64,000 nt of DNA from Pectinophora gossypiella (lineage: Eukaryota; Arthropoda; Insecta; Lepidoptera; Gelechiidae), in assembly GCF_024362695.1 (NCBI RefSeq), contig NC_065426.1, positions 10,570,236 to 10,634,235 of the forward strand, given 5' to 3'. Numbering within the stretch: position 1 is the stretch's first letter; every line of letters starts with the position of its first letter. Position numbers and translations under genes: made by a program. Of the stretch, positions 20,772-30,960 are shown in pieces. The notes under the pieces were generated by a model that was given only the letters and a program-made list of their open reading frames with translations, searched no databases and was not told the DNA's origin.

Positions 20772-22044
20772 GGTCCGTCAGGTTAATTGTCACTCCGTAA
20801 CAACCATGGGATATCACTATGTTTAAAACACTGTCCGTACACCTGTAGGCACCTCACTTACTCGAGGACCTCCGACTATCAGGCCTACCTGAGGCGTTCC
20901 GGAATACCATACAGGTGATGAGTTGAGGCCGGCTCAGGCCAGGGCGTGCTGGACGATGGCGGCGCAGCGGGCCAACTGTTACGCAGCTGGCGGGCTGCAC
21001 GTCCACCGGTCAACCTCGCAGACCTTCACCGGGCCTTATCCGGTGTGTTGACAAAAGGAGAGGCGCGGCACATCCACATGCGCGCCGCACAAAGGAAAGC
21101 TTCGACGTGCAAACAACCAAGGCAAGCTCCGCCGAAATGAAGCTTGAAATAACTTGCAAACGCAGAAGAAAACAGTAGCAATCTTCATTCACAAAATTTG
21201 TTGAAATAGTCTGATCCAATCATAAACTTCTTCTTAGATTAAAACTTGCAAAACGTTAGAAAATTAAAACGTTAAAACTTTAAAGAAAAACAGAAAAAAA
21301 CAACCCCATCTGCAACAAGGAATAGCAATGATTAGCATGTGGTTCAGCTGACAGCGTGGCAAGGCAACTCACGAGTGTAAAACAAAGAAAATAACTTACA
21401 GGTTCATCCGGGATAGTTGGGCATCGCTCGGATGAAACCTAAACCCACCCACTGGACCTTAGGCGATGGGATTTCAGTGATGTTGCTGAAAACAAGGACC
21501 TCGAGGTTATCACAAAGTTGGTGCAAAAATATGCACGAAGAATTGCGAGGACTCACCATCTCGGTTAAGTTGTTTATTTAAATCGAGACATCGGCTCTTG
21601 ATGTCGCCGATAAATCGTGGCTTTTAATTTGCCCACATTATTGTTACGGCAGTGGAGTCTCCGGCGCTCTCGCGACCTCCCCACTTTCCATAACCTGTCT
21701 CAGCTCAGCCAGCTGTCAGTCTGACACAAGAACCACGAACAAAGTTGCCAAACTAGAAAAAATCTACCAAACCATAAATTCGCCGAATCAACGACAACAA
21801 TCGATCGACTTGTTTGATCCCAAAATTTAAACAATATAATTATAATATATCAAAAATAAATGTTGCAGATAATTTAATATACCAAATTTTGAAGAAAATA
21901 AAATAATCAAAAATATTCGGGCCCATCGATAACCCTGCAGCGCCATCTGTGATTTCCTGCGGGTAGAATATAAAAACAACGTTATATCGTCAGAAACCAC
22001 AAGATGTCGCTACAAGGCTCGTTGGTCCGAAATGCTTCGTTACA
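20772..22044 (-). repeat. 3' LTR
   Basis: On the minus strand it begins TGTAACGAAGC at 22044. Bases 20822-22044 match 28606-29828 with no difference that I could see and a constant offset of 7784. The terminal 50 bases (20772-20821) match the other LTR at only about 80% with a 2-base indel. If the ambiguous T at 20771 is included, the LTR is framed by TG...CA and the duplication shrinks to CTT. Short open frames inside the LTR occur identically in both copies and are not genes. Confidence 0.9.
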
Positions 22045-22058
22045 ATACCCCCCTACCC
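22045..22058 (-). promoter_or_regulatory. Polypurine tract
   Basis: Minus-strand GGGTAGGGGGGTAT abuts the first base of the 3' LTR, the expected place for the plus-strand primer in reverse transcription. Confidence 0.85.
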
Positions 22059-23000
22059 ACGAGAGGTTTCGAACTGGGTGAGAAACACGGCTGCCCTCAG
22101 CCATAGAGCCTGGAGCGCACAACCAGTCTAAATTTAAAAAAAAATTCTCTAAAGACGAGACGACAAAACAATTCATAAAAAAAACGTAACGAAGCACAAC
22201 TCAAACATCTAAACAGCACAACCCTAAGCACAACAATTACCCCGACCTGTTATTCTTCACCATTCATTGATCACCTTTCACTTCTTTCATAAAGTAGCAC
22301 CCAGTATCCATTTCACTGGGTGTTACCCACATTCATACCCCTGATGAGCTGACGACTATCTTAGTGTCACTCGATATCCCAATTCTAAAGACAAAGACAA
22401 AACAACAGTTGCTAGAGGCTTATTTAAGGAGTCACTACCCGCTCCGTCGAAAAACAAAAAAAAATAGTCAACCTAAAGAGGTTTCCTATTTAAATGAATT
22501 TCTAATAAATGGCTACTATAAAGCCTAAAAAATGTTGTCACGAGCAACATGAAAACTATATTAAATAGTTGGCTATAACCGCCCATAAAAAAAAACATAA
22601 ACGCTATATTGAGCGTTCATAAAAACGCTGCGTTGCAGACGCTAGTGTGTATGGGCCTTATCAGTGCACCATAAACACACTAAAAAAAAACATAAAACGT
22701 ATACATAAAACATTTATAAGTAAATCTAGTGTTATTAAAAAACAAAAGACTACATAAAGAAAAACGTGACAGTCATAAATAGGTTGTCACCTACTAGGTC
22801 CTTACTAGCGACACAAGTAAACACCAAAGTTTTAAATTTTTTTTTATAAAATGTTATGAAAGCTAACCAATGAAAAAGAACAATAATGTAACTTTCTTTA
22901 TAAATGTAAATTTAGAAATTGAGCCAAAAACAATGATCCAAGCCGGTAAATTTTGTTTTTAAAAAAAATATGACTAGGGGAACACGGGGCAATTTGAAAA
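22059..23000 (-). other. Non-coding region between pol and the 3' LTR
   Basis: AT-rich, with stops in all frames and no envelope-type frame. It probably is the 3' untranslated part of the element. Confidence 0.7.
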
Positions 23001-26000
23001 TTAAATTTTTAAATCTTTTATATGCCAAGAACCTAAGTTCTTGCCACCAAATGAAACCAAATCGTACACCAAGGGTGATAAGACCTTTTTAATCACACAC
23101 TGCTCGTATTTTGGGGCAAGTTTCGAGGCTTTAAAATTAGCGGCGTCACTCTGTACGTACGTTTTCCGCCACACTACTTGACCTTCGCGCAAAGTATTAA
23201 CGTTACGGCGTCGCAGGTTGTAGTACTTCGCGTTCGTCGTGTGAGCCTTCTCGATATTAATCCGAACCTTATTAAAAATATCCCGAAGGACCCCAAATTC
23301 ACCCGCATACTCGTCCCTTGGCATAGAGACCTCATATTCCCTGTCATCATTATAAAAAGAACCGTTAATAATTGGTTCCCGGCCATGGACTAAAAAGAAT
23401 GGACTAAACCCAGTGGTTTCGTTCACTGCACTATTCATTGCAAACTGCACCTTAAATAAATTAACATCCCATGCCCTATGATCGTCAGCTACATAAGACG
23501 AAACAGCTGTCATGACTGTTTTGTTGTACCTTTCCACCATGTTAATCTGTGGCGTATACCTAGGCCCGTAGTGAACTCGTGGAATATTGTACTTCTTGAG
23601 AAGGCCACTGAATTCTGATCCCGTGAATTGAACCCCATTGTCGGTAATTACGGTTTCAGGAATCCCGTGAGCTAGAAGCACATAATTCTCAAAGTTTTTA
23701 GCTACTGCAGCACTAGTCGCTCGACGAAGTGGAAATAACATGGTGTACTTTGAAAAACAGCATGTTACTACTAAAAGGTGCATATAACCCGAACGTGATC
23801 GTGGAAGAGGTCCTACCAAATCTACGGATACAGCTTGAAATGGCCTATAGCACTGCTTAGGCTGACCCATGATCCCAGGAGTGAGTTTGGTCCTGTGCTT
23901 ATAAGCGGAACAAATACTACATTTGTTAACAAAATCAAGCACGTCGCGGTACATTCCTGGCCAGAAATACCTCAAACACAACCTACGGTGCGTTTTAAAC
24001 ACTCCGAGGTGTGCCGAGGTCGGTGGTTCGTGGTTTTCGGACATGACCTGCAGACGGTTTGACTTTGGCACAACAATCTTCCAATCAAACTCCTGAGTCA
24101 GGGCATACTTACCCTTGCTGTATCGTAGAAGAGTACCATTTTCGACGCGATAATTGGGATAATTTTTGGGATAAGCCGTACATCCAGAGTAAACCTTATC
24201 ATACCACTCATCACCGGTTCCTGCATTTGGAGCATTGATGGCATCCACATGCAGCAATCGTGAGAGGGCATCAGGGACGACATTATCCTTCCCTTTCCTA
24301 TGCTCGATTGTAAAATTAAATTGGGATAACCTACAACCCCAACGAGCTAAGCGTCCCGTAGGATTCTCCAAATTCATGAACCACCTAAGTGAAGCGTGAT
24401 CGGTTACGACGGTGAATGGTCTACTACCTAAATATGGTTCAAATTTTTCAACCGCGTACACAACTGCTAACGCCTCCCTTTCGGTAGCACTATAGTTACG
24501 TTCGTTTTTGTTAAGGGATCTGCTGATATAAGCGATAGGGCGGTCATGGCCATCAATATTTTGCGCTAAGACACCTCCTACGCCAAAATTCGATGCGTCG
24601 CAGTGAACTGAAAATGGTTTACTAAAATCAGGGCAGGCTAAAATTGGAGCTGAAACTAATGTGTTTTTTAAAGTGACAAAAGCGTTTTCTGCATCCTGGT
24701 TCCAGATAAATTTAGTTTTTGAGCTGGTAAGAGCGTGTAAGGGTGCCGCAATGGTGGAGAAATTCCTAATAAACCTACGGTACCAAGAGCAAACACCTAA
24801 AAAGGTTTTTAATTCCTTCGAACTTTTGGGTACCGGGAACTCCAGAACAGCACGAACCTTATCGGGATCCGTTCTAAGCCCAAACTCATCCACTACATAT
24901 CCCAGATATTTTAAAGAGCTACGGAAGAATTTGCTCTTCTCAAAGTTAATTGTTAAATTGGCGCTCTGTATTCTTTCGTGAAGCCGTTTTAAAAGAAGTA
25001 TGTGCGTTTCTAGATCTTCAGCAACTACTATAATGTCGTCGATGTACACGAATATCATGCCTTTAGTTACGTCACTGCAGAAAGGGTGTCCAAACAACAT
25101 GTCCATGAGCCGTTGTTGGCGAGCAGGAGCTCCGCATAGGCCGAATGGCATAACTTTAAATTTAAACAACCCCCTACCAGGCACTGTAAAACTCGTCTTC
25201 TCCTGTGAGCTAGGGTCGAGTGGAATTTGCCAAAAGCTCGATTTAAAATCCACAGAACTGATATATTTGGCATTCTTGAGGCTATCCAATATCTGGGGTA
25301 TGTAGGGAATGGCATAAGCATCGCCTTTCGTCACAGAGTTGAGCCTCCGGCAGTCCAGACAAAATCGCCATGTACCGTCAGCTTTAGGAACCATAAGGAC
25401 CGGGTTGTTCCAAGGGCTCTCGCTCGGAGCGACGACGTCCAGCTCCAGCATCCTGTCCAATTCCTTATGTAGTTCCTTCTGCTTTTCCGGTGACATGGGA
25501 TAAGGTCTACACTTGACCGGTGGCGCAACCCCAGTGTCGATGACGTGCTGTGTAAGATGCGTCCTACCTAAACCCTTGCGCTCGAAAGAAATGTCTTGAA
25601 ATTTGGTTATCATAAGCTCCGCTAACTCCTTGTGTTCATTGGAAAGACTGTGATAAGCTTGTATAGAGTTGACTGGCATTTCTATAAACTTTTGTGGACC
25701 TGTCATGTAGGAAACACTTTCAAAAATTTCTGGCATCAAATTGTATGCCCGCCAAAAGTCTACGCCTAAAATAACATTTAATTTAATACTGGGTATTATA
25801 AAGAATTTCAAAATTTTTGTTACACCATTAAATGTAATGGGCAACATTAAAAATCCTGTAGAGGTACACTGGGAACCATCCGCAACAGTAACATTAGTTT
25901 CTTTACTAGACTTCACTGTGAAACCTAAAGATTCAAAATATGTATGTGCTCCATTACCTAAAATAGAAATTGCTGCACCTGAGTCCAGTAATCCATAAAT

Positions 26001-26177
26001 TGACAAATCCAGGACATTAAGTTTCAAATATGGTCGAACGTCATCATCATTGGGCTCGAACAAAACGGAAGCTACGTTGTTAAGCTTAAAAAAATTAGTT
26101 ACTAACTGTAACCAACGTTTCCAATCCCCATCTTCGACCTTCGATGGAGGATCGGCGTTATTGTCCGAGCAACCTAG
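23001..26177 (-). CDS. pol: Pol polyprotein: protease, reverse transcriptase, RNase H, integrase
   Basis: The frame is open from the gag frameshift site to the stop at 23001-23003; numbering here counts from the TTG at 26063. It encodes the replication enzymes of the element: aspartic protease (DSGA at 27-30), reverse transcriptase (LNSVTKGDAYAIP region, YIDD at 340-343), RNase H (D489, E528, D555, D598) and integrase with an HHCC zinc finger (H678, H685, C715, C718) and a DD35E core (D748, D808, E844). All catalytic residues are present. No ATG starts it. It lies in the -1 frame relative to gag and has no stop between 26177 and 26063, so expression as a Gag-Pol fusion is inferred. Confidence 0.94.
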   Translation of the reverse strand, partial: LGCSDNNADPPSKVEDGDWKRWLQLVTNFFKLNNVASVLFEPNDDDVRPYLKLNVLDLSIYGLLDSGAAISILGNGAHTYFESLGFTVKSSKETNVTVADGSQCTSTGFLMLPITFNGVTKILKFFIIPSIKLNVILGVDFWRAYNLMPEIFESVSYMTGPQKFIEMPVNSIQAYHSLSNEHKELAELMITKFQDISFERKGLGRTHLTQHVIDTGVAPPVKCRPYPMSPEKQKELHKELDRMLELDVVAPSESPWNNPVLMVPKADGTWRFCLDCRRLNSVTKGDAYAIPYIPQILDSLKNAKYISSVDFKSSFWQIPLDPSSQEKTSFTVPGRGLFKFKVMPFGLCGAPARQQRLMDMLFGHPFCSDVTKGMIFVYIDDIIVVAEDLETHILLLKRLHERIQSANLTINFEKSKFFRSSLKYLGYVVDEFGLRTDPDKVRAVLEFPVPKSSKELKTFLGVCSWYRRFIRNFSTIAAPLHALTSSKTKFIWNQDAENAFVTLKNTLVSAPILACPDFSKPFSVHCDASNFGVGGVLAQNIDGHDRPIAYISRSLNKNERNYSATEREALAVVYAVEKFEPYLGSRPFTVVTDHASLRWFMNLENPTGRLARWGCRLSQFNFTIEHRKGKDNVVPDALSRLLHVDAINAPNAGTGDEWYDKVYSGCTAYPKNYPNYRVENGTLLRYSKGKYALTQEFDWKIVVPKSNRLQVMSENHEPPTSAHLGVFKTHRRLCLRYFWPGMYRDVLDFVNKCSICSAYKHRTKLTPGIMGQPKQCYRPFQAVSVDLVGPLPRSRSGYMHLLVVTCCFSKYTMLFPLRRATSAAVAKNFENYVLLAHGIPETVITDNGVQFTGSEFSGLLKKYNIPRVHYGPRYTPQINMVERYNKTVMTAVSSYVADDHRAWDVNLFKVQFAMNSAVNETTGFSPFFLVHGREPIINGSFYNDDREYEVSMPRDEYAGEFGVLRDIFNKVRINIEKAHTTNAKYYNLRRRNVNTLREGQVVWRKTYVQSDAANFKASKLAPKYEQCVIKKVLSPLVYDLVSFGGKNLGSWHIKDLKI

Positions 26178-27481
26178 TTTTTTGGGTTGTTACATTTAGG
26201 GCACGACCTTACCGTAAACCCTAAATGACCGCATTTGAAACATTTGACTGTCTTGTCCCTACACCTTGCGGTTGAGTGAGTAGACACCTTACATCTTTTA
26301 CAAAATACTGATTTGTTAGCCGTTGATTTTGTATTATAACTACCAGGCTTTTCATTACTTGGCGGGTGTTGCTGCCTAAAAGTTTGAGCCTGAATTGGTG
26401 GCTGAACTGCCGAGACCTGTTCCGTTTCCCTAACATCGGCGGATTCGCTGACGGGCATTACATGTTTCGTTTTGCATTTGTACACGAAATCATTACTTAA
26501 AATAGACTGCTTAGGTGGTTCGACAAACAGCTGTGTCATTTGTCGCGCAGATTCTATTTTACGGCATTTATCTTTTAGTTCAGCTATCGTAGTTATGTCA
26601 TACAGTGCTAACTGTTCTCTAAAAACGGGCCTAATATTGTGCATTAAAATTTCAAATTTGTCATTATCCGAAAGAGGTCGTTTCAATTGTGAAAACATAC
26701 AGTTCATAACTGCAAAATAGATGTGTGTTGGTTCATCCTGTCCTTGGGTGCGAGCTCTAATCTCCCCCAGCAAACGATAATCGAAATCAACGGGTGCGAA
26801 TTCCTGGACTAAAAGCTCACTTAATTCCTGCCAAGACGATACCTGCTCCTTAACACCTCTGTACCATAGAAGACCTTGGTCCGAAAAGAAACAAAAGGCG
26901 GACCTGAAAAGTACACTGTCACTGACCCCGAACGCTGCGGCGCGTTCACCTATCGATTGCAAGAACGTATGTGGACTCGTACGGCCGTCGAACTTAATGT
27001 TCCACTTCATTAAATTAATTGCTGAACCATCTGTCCCTTTTCCCCTGTTTTCCTCTTCTGGGTCGATGACGTTTTTTGTTGACAACAATTTCTCCAATGA
27101 GTGACCGCAAGCTATAAGATTTTTATTCAGCTTCAATTTTATGTCCCTATCGACAGACTCCGTGCATACCACACGCTCAAGACGGTGATGAAGATGATTA
27201 TATAAAGCCCTAGCACGCATAAGGTGATGACGTTCCCTAGACTTCACTGCTAAATCAAGTTTTGCCTGCAGCTCCTTCAGCTTTTCGGTGATGATTGGGA
27301 ATTCTGCCTGTGGTCTTCGTTCATCATCCATTATTTCATCCGGAGAGAAACCAGTGATCAACTCCCTAAGCTGTTTCTTCAAATTGAGAACAGTATCAGC
27401 CGGTGCTTCTGCACGAATACTCACTTCATATATTAATTCATCACGGAGCAGTGAATGTAAATAAACAGTTTGGATATCCAT
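26174..27481 (-). CDS. gag: Gag polyprotein, 435 aa
   Basis: This is the structural protein of the particle, expected to bind the element RNA. It starts with ATG at 27481 and ends TAG at 26174-26176. The N-terminal two thirds are helical and charged, as in retrotransposon Gag; the DEPTHIYFAVM region is a typical capsid-like block. The C-terminus has a canonical zinc knuckle C394-X2-C397-X4-H402-X4-C407. A second, odd one (C414-X2-C417-X4-F422-X4-C427) has Phe where His is expected, and CPKC follows. The second knuckle may use H419 or may not bind zinc. Confidence 0.92.
   Translation of the reverse strand: MDIQTVYLHSLLRDELIYEVSIRAEAPADTVLNLKKQLRELITGFSPDEIMDDERRPQAEFPIITEKLKELQAKLDLAVKSRERHHLMRARALYNHLHHRLERVVCTESVDRDIKLKLNKNLIACGHSLEKLLSTKNVIDPEEENRGKGTDGSAINLMKWNIKFDGRTSPHTFLQSIGERAAAFGVSDSVLFRSAFCFFSDQGLLWYRGVKEQVSSWQELSELLVQEFAPVDFDYRLLGEIRARTQGQDEPTHIYFAVMNCMFSQLKRPLSDNDKFEILMHNIRPVFREQLALYDITTIAELKDKCRKIESARQMTQLFVEPPKQSILSNDFVYKCKTKHVMPVSESADVRETEQVSAVQPPIQAQTFRQQHPPSNEKPGSYNTKSTANKSVFCKRCKVSTHSTARCRDKTVKCFKCGHLGFTVRSCPKCNNPKN
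26177..26183 (-). promoter_or_regulatory. -1 ribosomal frameshift heptamer A AAA AAC at the gag stop
   Basis: In gag phase the minus strand reads CCA AAA AAC TAG, so A AAA AAC fits the X XXY YYZ rule exactly and the gag stop is the very next codon. Slipping back one base continues as CTA GGT TGC in the pol phase. A downstream stem or pseudoknot was not verified. Confidence 0.85.
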
Positions 27482-28553
27482 GGTTGTGTTTCAGAGTTAT
27501 AATTTTAAGATTGAAAAAGTGGTTTGAAGTAAACTGAAGTAAATTTATGTTTCAAAATGTACCCGTCTGCCTCCAAAACTTATTTTCTAAAATATGTACT
27601 AAATTTTCCTTAAATATAAACCAAATAAGTGTAATTATCACACAACATCAATTCTTTATATCCCTGTAGTTAATTTTCACAATAATAAAAGAAACAACAG
27701 TGTTTTTAAATAAATTTTGTTGAAGGTTATGTTTATTTTTATTGTTTATTTTCAAGTTGAAGGTAATATATTATTCAATATGCAAAGATGGTAAAGGAAA
27801 TTTACTACTGAATACTCAATAAAGTTGATGATGAAAGACAGTTCTATAATTATTTCTATAAAAACAAATAAGCAAAATGTTTGCCAAGCAGCGACACAAC
27901 TATCAATATGATGATGAAGCAAAGTTACAGAATATCAATTTTTATAACTAATGTCCTGTTATAAATGCTATAAAAAACTACCTTTATATGTTTTCAGAAA
28001 GTGATAATAATTGATTTCAAATAATAGGGTAATTATGTTTGTTTTTTAATTAAATAATATATGTTTAGCAAAAAAAAAAAAAAACTTAATCTATAAAATT
28101 GCTAGTTTGCATCAAAAAAAAAAAATGTTCAAAATATGGTTTTAACCTGTAGTTTGCATAAAAAGGTTAAAAAAATAAAGATAACACAAATGTAGTAGTA
28201 AAATATCAATAAGCCCTAGAATAAACCATGTAGGCCTTCAATTTGGGTTTAATCTTATTGCAGAAAATAAGTATATAAGTTAGGTCTCTAATAGGAGGCC
28301 TATAACTTTACTTATGCTAGGACAGACACAACTTAACTTAAGATGCAACATAAACACAAACAATTCTCTCAAAATCCCATCACTTTTAATAATAAAAAAT
28401 ACACTGTTTTCACTAAATTTAATCTTAAAGTTTATGCCAACACCACTTATATTCTAAAATGGTTGTACAGAGCGACAATTTCACCAAGAAGGGCGCCACT
28501 GAAACACTAAATTTTTGTAATTCCAATAGAATAGAATTCAATTAAAGAGAAGT
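27482..28553 (-). other. Leader of the LTR element, no convincing primer site
   Basis: About 1.07 kb of non-coding AT-rich sequence between the 5' LTR and gag. TGGCGCCC at 28491-28498 (minus) equals the start of a tRNA-Lys primer site, but it lies about 55 bases inside the LTR border and the match stops after 8 bases. A standard primer site next to the LTR was not seen. Confidence 0.5.
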
Positions 28554-29828
28554 GGGCCGTTAGGTAAAGTATCACTCTGTGACATGACCATGTGCTAGCA
28601 CTATATTTAAAACACTGTCCGTACACCTGTAGGCACCTCACTTACTCGAGGACCTCCGACTATCAGGCCTACCTGAGGCGTTCCGGAATACCATACAGGT
28701 GATGAGTTGAGGCCGGCTCAGGCCAGGGCGTGCTGGACGATGGCGGCGCAGCGGGCCAACTGTTACGCAGCTGGCGGGCTGCACGTCCACCGGTCAACCT
28801 CGCAGACCTTCACCGGGCCTTATCCGGTGTGTTGACAAAAGGAGAGGCGCGGCACATCCACATGCGCGCCGCACAAAGGAAAGCTTCGACGTGCAAACAA
28901 CCAAGGCAAGCTCCGCCGAAATGAAGCTTGAAATAACTTGCAAACGCAGAAGAAAACAGTAGCAATCTTCATTCACAAAATTTGTTGAAATAGTCTGATC
29001 CAATCATAAACTTCTTCTTAGATTAAAACTTGCAAAACGTTAGAAAATTAAAACGTTAAAACTTTAAAGAAAAACAGAAAAAAACAACCCCATCTGCAAC
29101 AAGGAATAGCAATGATTAGCATGTGGTTCAGCTGACAGCGTGGCAAGGCAACTCACGAGTGTAAAACAAAGAAAATAACTTACAGGTTCATCCGGGATAG
29201 TTGGGCATCGCTCGGATGAAACCTAAACCCACCCACTGGACCTTAGGCGATGGGATTTCAGTGATGTTGCTGAAAACAAGGACCTCGAGGTTATCACAAA
29301 GTTGGTGCAAAAATATGCACGAAGAATTGCGAGGACTCACCATCTCGGTTAAGTTGTTTATTTAAATCGAGACATCGGCTCTTGATGTCGCCGATAAATC
29401 GTGGCTTTTAATTTGCCCACATTATTGTTACGGCAGTGGAGTCTCCGGCGCTCTCGCGACCTCCCCACTTTCCATAACCTGTCTCAGCTCAGCCAGCTGT
29501 CAGTCTGACACAAGAACCACGAACAAAGTTGCCAAACTAGAAAAAATCTACCAAACCATAAATTCGCCGAATCAACGACAACAATCGATCGACTTGTTTG
29601 ATCCCAAAATTTAAACAATATAATTATAATATATCAAAAATAAATGTTGCAGATAATTTAATATACCAAATTTTGAAGAAAATAAAATAATCAAAAATAT
29701 TCGGGCCCATCGATAACCCTGCAGCGCCATCTGTGATTTCCTGCGGGTAGAATATAAAAACAACGTTATATCGTCAGAAACCACAAGATGTCGCTACAAG
29801 GCTCGTTGGTCCGAAATGCTTCGTTACA
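28554..29828 (-). repeat. 5' LTR (promoter copy)
   Basis: It is the partner of 20772-22044. Minus-strand transcription should start within it and run through gag-pol. The final stretch next to the leader (28554-28605) differs from the 3' LTR, as noted there. Confidence 0.9.
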
Positions 29829-29878
29829 CTTTTAGTAGGTTGATATTAAGTTATTAAGACTTTAAGGTTATAACACCT

Positions 29879-30196
29879 ACCTACTTCTTCTTCTATCGTG
29901 TGGGTTGTGGGTGGATTACCAACCCCATCAACCCTGGTGTCAGGGTTATTATTATTGAGCGCTGACGTGACTCATGTATCGACTACGTACTTATATTAAT
30001 AAGTAGTAACCGGGACCAACGGCATAACGTGCCTTCCGAAGCACGGATCATCTATCTTACTTTTGGACAATCAGGTGATCAGCTTGTAATGTCCTAACCA
30101 AACTAGGGAACACAAAGTGATTCGTCCCCACCGGGATTCTAACCCGGGACCTCCGGATCGTTAGCACAACGCTAAAGCACTGGACCACGGAGGCCG
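29879..30196 (-). mobile_element. SINE-1, full length, TSD TATAACACCT
   Basis: TATAACACCT at 29869-29878 and 30197-30206 brackets 318 bp. In reverse the element starts GGCCTCCGTGGTCCAGTG (tRNA-like A box region). It has GGGTTAGAATCCC in the B-box position (one change), then the body, the core (30010-30047) and the tail ending in AGAAGAAG. Confidence 0.88.
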
Positions 30197-30206
30197 TATA
30201 ACACCT

Positions 30207-30614
30207 GCTGAAAGAACAGTTAATCTTTCGCAATATGAGTAACAGTCACAACTCATGCCCATACTCCCTATTGGGTTGGGCAGAGTTACAAATCATCAGG
30301 CTTATTTGTATTTTTGATGCGTATTAGATACGTATTAGATGCAAAATAATAAATTAATTGGTTGCACATAAGACCTCCTGGTTACATGTCGTTTCTGTAA
30401 TAGACCATAAACACTTACAAAGACATAAATTTTATAATTATGACAACTAATGGTTCATAATTTCACCACCGTTTACAAATAATTCGCTGGGCTCAGTAAC
30501 TGCACTTTTGCTCTTTGATTGTAGGTAACTAGGTACCTACCTACTCCTAAGATGGATTAACGAACCATAAATTATGGTGACAGGAGATCAGTTTATTGTA
30601 CAAACCATGACGAA
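30207..30614. other. No gene; small repeat end at about 30240-30300
   Basis: ACTCATGCCCATACTCCCTA and GGGTTGGGCAGAG resemble common intronic repeat ends. Nothing else is seen. Confidence 0.35.
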
Positions 30615-30960
30615 CTCCATGGTCTAGTAGTAAGATCGTTGGTCTATCGATTGGGAGGTCCCGGGTTCGATATCACAAAAATCACGTTGTGATACCTAGG
30701 TTGGTTAGGACGTTACAGGCTGATCGCCTGATTGACCGAAAGTAAGATAATCCGTGCTTCGGAGGGCATATTAAGCAGCCGGTCCCAGCTACCTACTATT
30801 TATTTTCTTCATTAAACAGATAGGTAAGGAGGTAGGTACCTAGGTAGGTAGGTATGTTGTCGTTACACACAAGGGCCTTTGGCGGCTCAATAAGAAGGTA
30901 CCCTGACACCAGGATGATGAAGTCGGTCATTGACCTTACAACGCACACGAGTGAAGGTGG
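30615..30960 (+). repeat. SINE-1, decayed, with a TAGG-rich insertion
   Basis: The order is head (CCATGGTCTAGTAGTAAG, GTCCCGGGTTCGAT), body (CACGTTGTGATACCTAGGTTGG), core (30751-30789) and tail (CTTTGGCGGCTCAATA, CACACGAGTGAAGG). Between core and tail a run of TAGGTAGG/TACC units has expanded (about 30820-30860). Confidence 0.65.

Larger units (their letters stand above)
20772..29828 (-). mobile_element. Complete Ty3/gypsy LTR retrotransposon, about 9.06 kb
   Basis: Both LTRs, gag, pol and a polypurine tract are present in minus-strand order, with CTTT at 20768-20771 and 29829-29832 as a 4-bp target duplication. Domain order protease, reverse transcriptase, RNase H, integrase and the YIDD catalytic box place it in Ty3/gypsy rather than copia or BEL. 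No envelope-like frame lies between pol and the 3' LTR (22059-23000 is non-coding), so this is a retrotransposon rather than a virus-like errantivirus. Gag and pol are uninterrupted apart from the programmed-looking frame change. Intact enzymes and LTRs identical over about 1,223 bp suggest recent activity. The exact clade is not assigned. Confidence 0.95.

Noticed and set aside
20946..21219. Open frames in the LTR, repeated exactly at 28730-29003
   Set aside because: Short frames on both strands of the LTR without domain content. They repeat only because the LTR repeats.
22059..23000. Possible envelope gene downstream of pol
   Set aside because: No frame of useful length; stops in all frames. 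The element lacks an envelope-type region.
28481..28498. tRNA-Lys primer-binding site TGGCGCCC
   Set aside because: Only eight bases match and it lies about 55 bases inside the LTR border, whereas primer sites normally touch the LTR. Kept only as a remark.
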